Below are positions 6,546 to 7,344 of a stretch of 7,344 nucleotides of DNA, one piece after another. The translations under genes and the position numbers were made by a program. The notes beneath the pieces were generated by a model. That model worked only from the letters and a program-made list of their open reading frames with translations. It searched no databases and was not told the origin of the DNA. Numbering within the stretch: the first letter of the stretch is position 1; each line of letters begins with the position of its first letter. Source of the DNA: Burkholderia gladioli (lineage in GTDB: Bacteria > Pseudomonadota > Gammaproteobacteria > Burkholderiales > Burkholderiaceae); contig WNEB01000070.1 of assembly GCA_009914575.1 (NCBI GenBank), positions 1 to 7,344 on the forward strand, read 5' to 3'.

Positions 6546-6926
6546 TCAGACGGCAACGTCGAGCAGATTGCGCAATTTCGGCGCGTGGGCGACGCCCGGA
6601 ATCGCCGTCAGGTCGGTCAGCATCCGCTCGACGATGCCGCCGTGCGGCAGCACCGTGCCGAAGAAGCGCACCGCGTGTGCATCCTCGATCAGCAGCGTAG
6701 GGAAGTTCTCGACGTCGAAATCGTCGAGGCGGTCGGCGTGCGTTTCGATGTCGATCCAGACGAAGCAGGCTTCCGGATGAGCGGTGGCGAGCCGCTCGAA
6801 CACGGCGTCGTAATCGCGGCAGGTGCCGCACCATTCGGCGCACAGGCAGGCGACGAGCAGCGCGTCGGGGTCGCGGAGGCGCTCGGCGATCCGATCGGCG
6901 TCGGTATCGAGATTCAGCGCGGGCAT
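6546..6926 (-). CDS. Thioredoxin-like fold protein (WCGTC active site)
   Basis: This is a 126-residue protein with a thioredoxin fold. The redox motif is Trp32-Cys33-Gly34-Thr35-Cys36, preceded by the hydrophobic strand ALLVACLCAE. The cis-proline is Pro76 in ENFPTLLI, and FVWIDIETHADR (about 55-66) supplies the central strand with the acidic loop. There is no signal peptide or membrane segment, so a cytoplasmic thiol-disulfide role is likely; the partner is unknown. The motif differs from the WCGPC of classical thioredoxin. Cys27, Cys29 and Cys54 are additional cysteines. The ATG at 6924-6926 has AAGGA (complement of 6933-6937) seven bases upstream. The gene begins inside the end of dprA, with a 13-bp overlap, so it was probably translated from the dprA message. 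The IS insertion in dprA may have separated it from that promoter. Confidence 0.85.
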   Translation of the reverse strand: MPALNLDTDADRIAERLRDPDALLVACLCAEWCGTCRDYDAVFERLATAHPEACFVWIDIETHADRLDDFDVENFPTLLIEDAHAVRFFGTVLPHGGIVERMLTDLTAIPGVAHAPKLRNLLDVAV

Positions 6927-7125
6927 TGCGGTTCCTTGCTCGGTGACGATGGCGCGGACTGCGCCCTGTCGCCGGAATGTAGCACGGGGCGCGCCACCGG
7001 CGTGGCGGGCGCGCCGGTGGCGGGCGGCGCGTCGAGGCGCTGGAACCGGTCGCCGGGCAGGCTGGTCACGCGCCCGGCCAGTTCGAGCTGCAGCAGCAGG
7101 TGCGGCAAACGGCTGGCGCTCACGC
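6914..7125 (-). pseudogene. dprA: dprA C-terminal remnant, truncated by IS insertion
   Basis: DprA loads RecA on incoming single-stranded DNA during natural transformation. Only about 70 codons remain. They show the C-terminal winged-helix end, VSASRLPHLLLQLELAGRV then SLPGDRFQRL, which is the usual last conserved segment of the family. After it comes a Pro/Ala/Ser-rich tail of about 35 residues ending at the TGA at 6914-6916. The large Rossmann-like domain that binds DNA and RecA is missing, because the frame enters an IS5-like end at 7126. An ATG at 7163-7165 inside the mobile DNA is in frame and could start a short chimeric peptide, but this would lack the functional core. The identification rests on the winged-helix residues and on the known neighbourhood of a thioredoxin-like gene and topB downstream in Burkholderia. 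Confidence 0.72.
6992..7022. repeat. 11-bp perfect inverted repeat inside the dprA tail
   Basis: CGCCACCGGCG at 6992-7002 pairs perfectly with CGCCGGTGGCG at 7012-7022 across a nine-base loop. It lies in the codons for the Pro/Ala-rich DprA tail, about 65 bp upstream of the thioredoxin-like start. It may be only a by-product of GC-rich Ala/Pro/Gly codons. There is no T-tract. Confidence 0.35.
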
Positions 7126-7167
7126 GGCGTTGTTGCATAAATCGAGTGTGAGGATGCAATAGCATCG
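7126..7167. mobile_element. Short IS5-like end fragment inserted in dprA
   Basis: The first 21 bp (7126-7146) are the exact reverse complement of the left IS terminus at 331-351, placed so that the IS body would lie to the right. After that the sequence differs from the left copy and contains a small hairpin (GATGC at 7153-7157, GCATC at 7162-7166). About 42 bp in, the sequence changes to an IS256-like end. This looks like the opposite end (IRR) of an IS5-type element, interrupted by a second insertion. Confidence 0.6.
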
Positions 7168-7344
7168 AGGAGCTAAAGTCAAATCTGGTGTACAGGGTGT
7201 CGGCATGATCAGGCGGTGAGCGATTGCTGAGCCGGTGTGCTGTCGGTCACCGGTACCCCATCTTTGAACGGCATGCCCGCCAGCAGCTCGGTCAGCTTCT
7301 CGGGCGCGCGGATCTTGCGCCACGACTCTTCGGCCGATTCGATT
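7168..7344 (-). mobile_element. IS256-like insertion sequence, transposase 3' end (partial)
   Basis: From about 7168 the sequence AGGAGCTAAAGTCAAATC, followed by GGTGTACAG, looks like the terminal repeat and subterminal region of an IS256-family element. It lies about 40 bp before the stop of a transposase that reads in from the right edge. The boundary is placed by pattern only. The rest of the element and its target duplication lie beyond the window. Confidence 0.5.
7209..7344 (-). CDS. IS256-family (mutator-type) transposase, C-terminal fragment
   Basis: The last 44 codons of a minus-strand gene enter from the right edge and stop at the TGA at 7209-7211. The peptide starts IESAEESWRKIRAP and ends in a Pro/Thr/Gln-rich tail; LLAGMPFKDG lies in the middle. 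The pattern W-R-K/R, then a leucine-rich helix, then F-K-D-G, is what I know from the C-termini of IS256-family transposases. The catalytic DDE region is outside the window, so family assignment rests on this short stretch. Confidence 0.65.
   Translation of the reverse strand, partial: IESAEESWRKIRAPEKLTELLAGMPFKDGVPVTDSTPAQQSLTA

Noticed and set aside
331..7146. A single composite transposon carrying the whole block
   Set aside because: The bases next to the two IS ends inside the block (CATT on the left, CGCG on the right) do not match, and both ends interrupt chromosomal housekeeping-type genes. The content is ordinary core genes, so two independent insertions are simpler.
1..7344. CRISPR array, tRNA, rRNA, riboswitch or toxin-antitoxin pair
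   Set aside because: I saw no regularly spaced repeats outside the topB tail, no cloverleaf-like segment and no small gene pair. All sizeable stretches are explained by the listed genes and IS ends.

Overview
The window looks like a chromosomal segment of a GC-rich betaproteobacterium, most probably a Burkholderia. That call rests on the high GC with strong third-position G/C bias, on the gene order dprA, thioredoxin-like gene, topB, LysR regulator, and on IS5-type insertion sequence ends. No lookup was possible, so the genus is an inference. 

Layout. Positions 1-351 are the start-proximal end of an IS5-family insertion sequence, with its transposase on the minus strand running off the left edge. 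It sits directly against a patatin-like phospholipase gene (about 352-981, plus) of which only the C-terminal 209 codons remain. A perfect 12-bp hairpin separates this remnant from a convergent D-2-hydroxyacid dehydrogenase (1081-2097, minus). A gap of about 400 bp, relatively AT-rich in part, separates the dehydrogenase from a divergent LysR-type regulator (2502-3602, plus). A 13-bp palindrome of the T-N11-A type lies in that gap. Two tandem hairpins (3601-3676), one with T-tracts on both strands, lie between the regulator and the convergent topB gene (DNA topoisomerase III, 3684-6341, minus), which ends in a lysine/alanine-rich repeat tail. Upstream of topB on the same strand lie a small cytoplasmic thioredoxin-like protein (6546-6926) and the last part of dprA (6914-7125), whose stop overlaps the thioredoxin-like start by 13 bp. 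dprA is cut at about 7126 by an IS5-like end, and only some 40 bp further on the sequence becomes the end of an IS256-like element (from about 7168) with the C-terminus of its transposase at 7209-7344. 

How it fits together. dprA, the thioredoxin-like gene and topB form a co-directional minus-strand run, with the first two translationally overlapping. The LysR gene and the dehydrogenase form a divergent regulator/target-style pair. The block 352-7125 is ordinary chromosomal content bounded on both sides by IS insertions that have each broken a gene: the phospholipase on the left and the competence factor DprA on the right. I found no convincing new biological system. The points most worth a second look are the IS-mediated loss of dprA, the nested IS junction, the candidate LysR operator and the paired hairpins downstream of topB.
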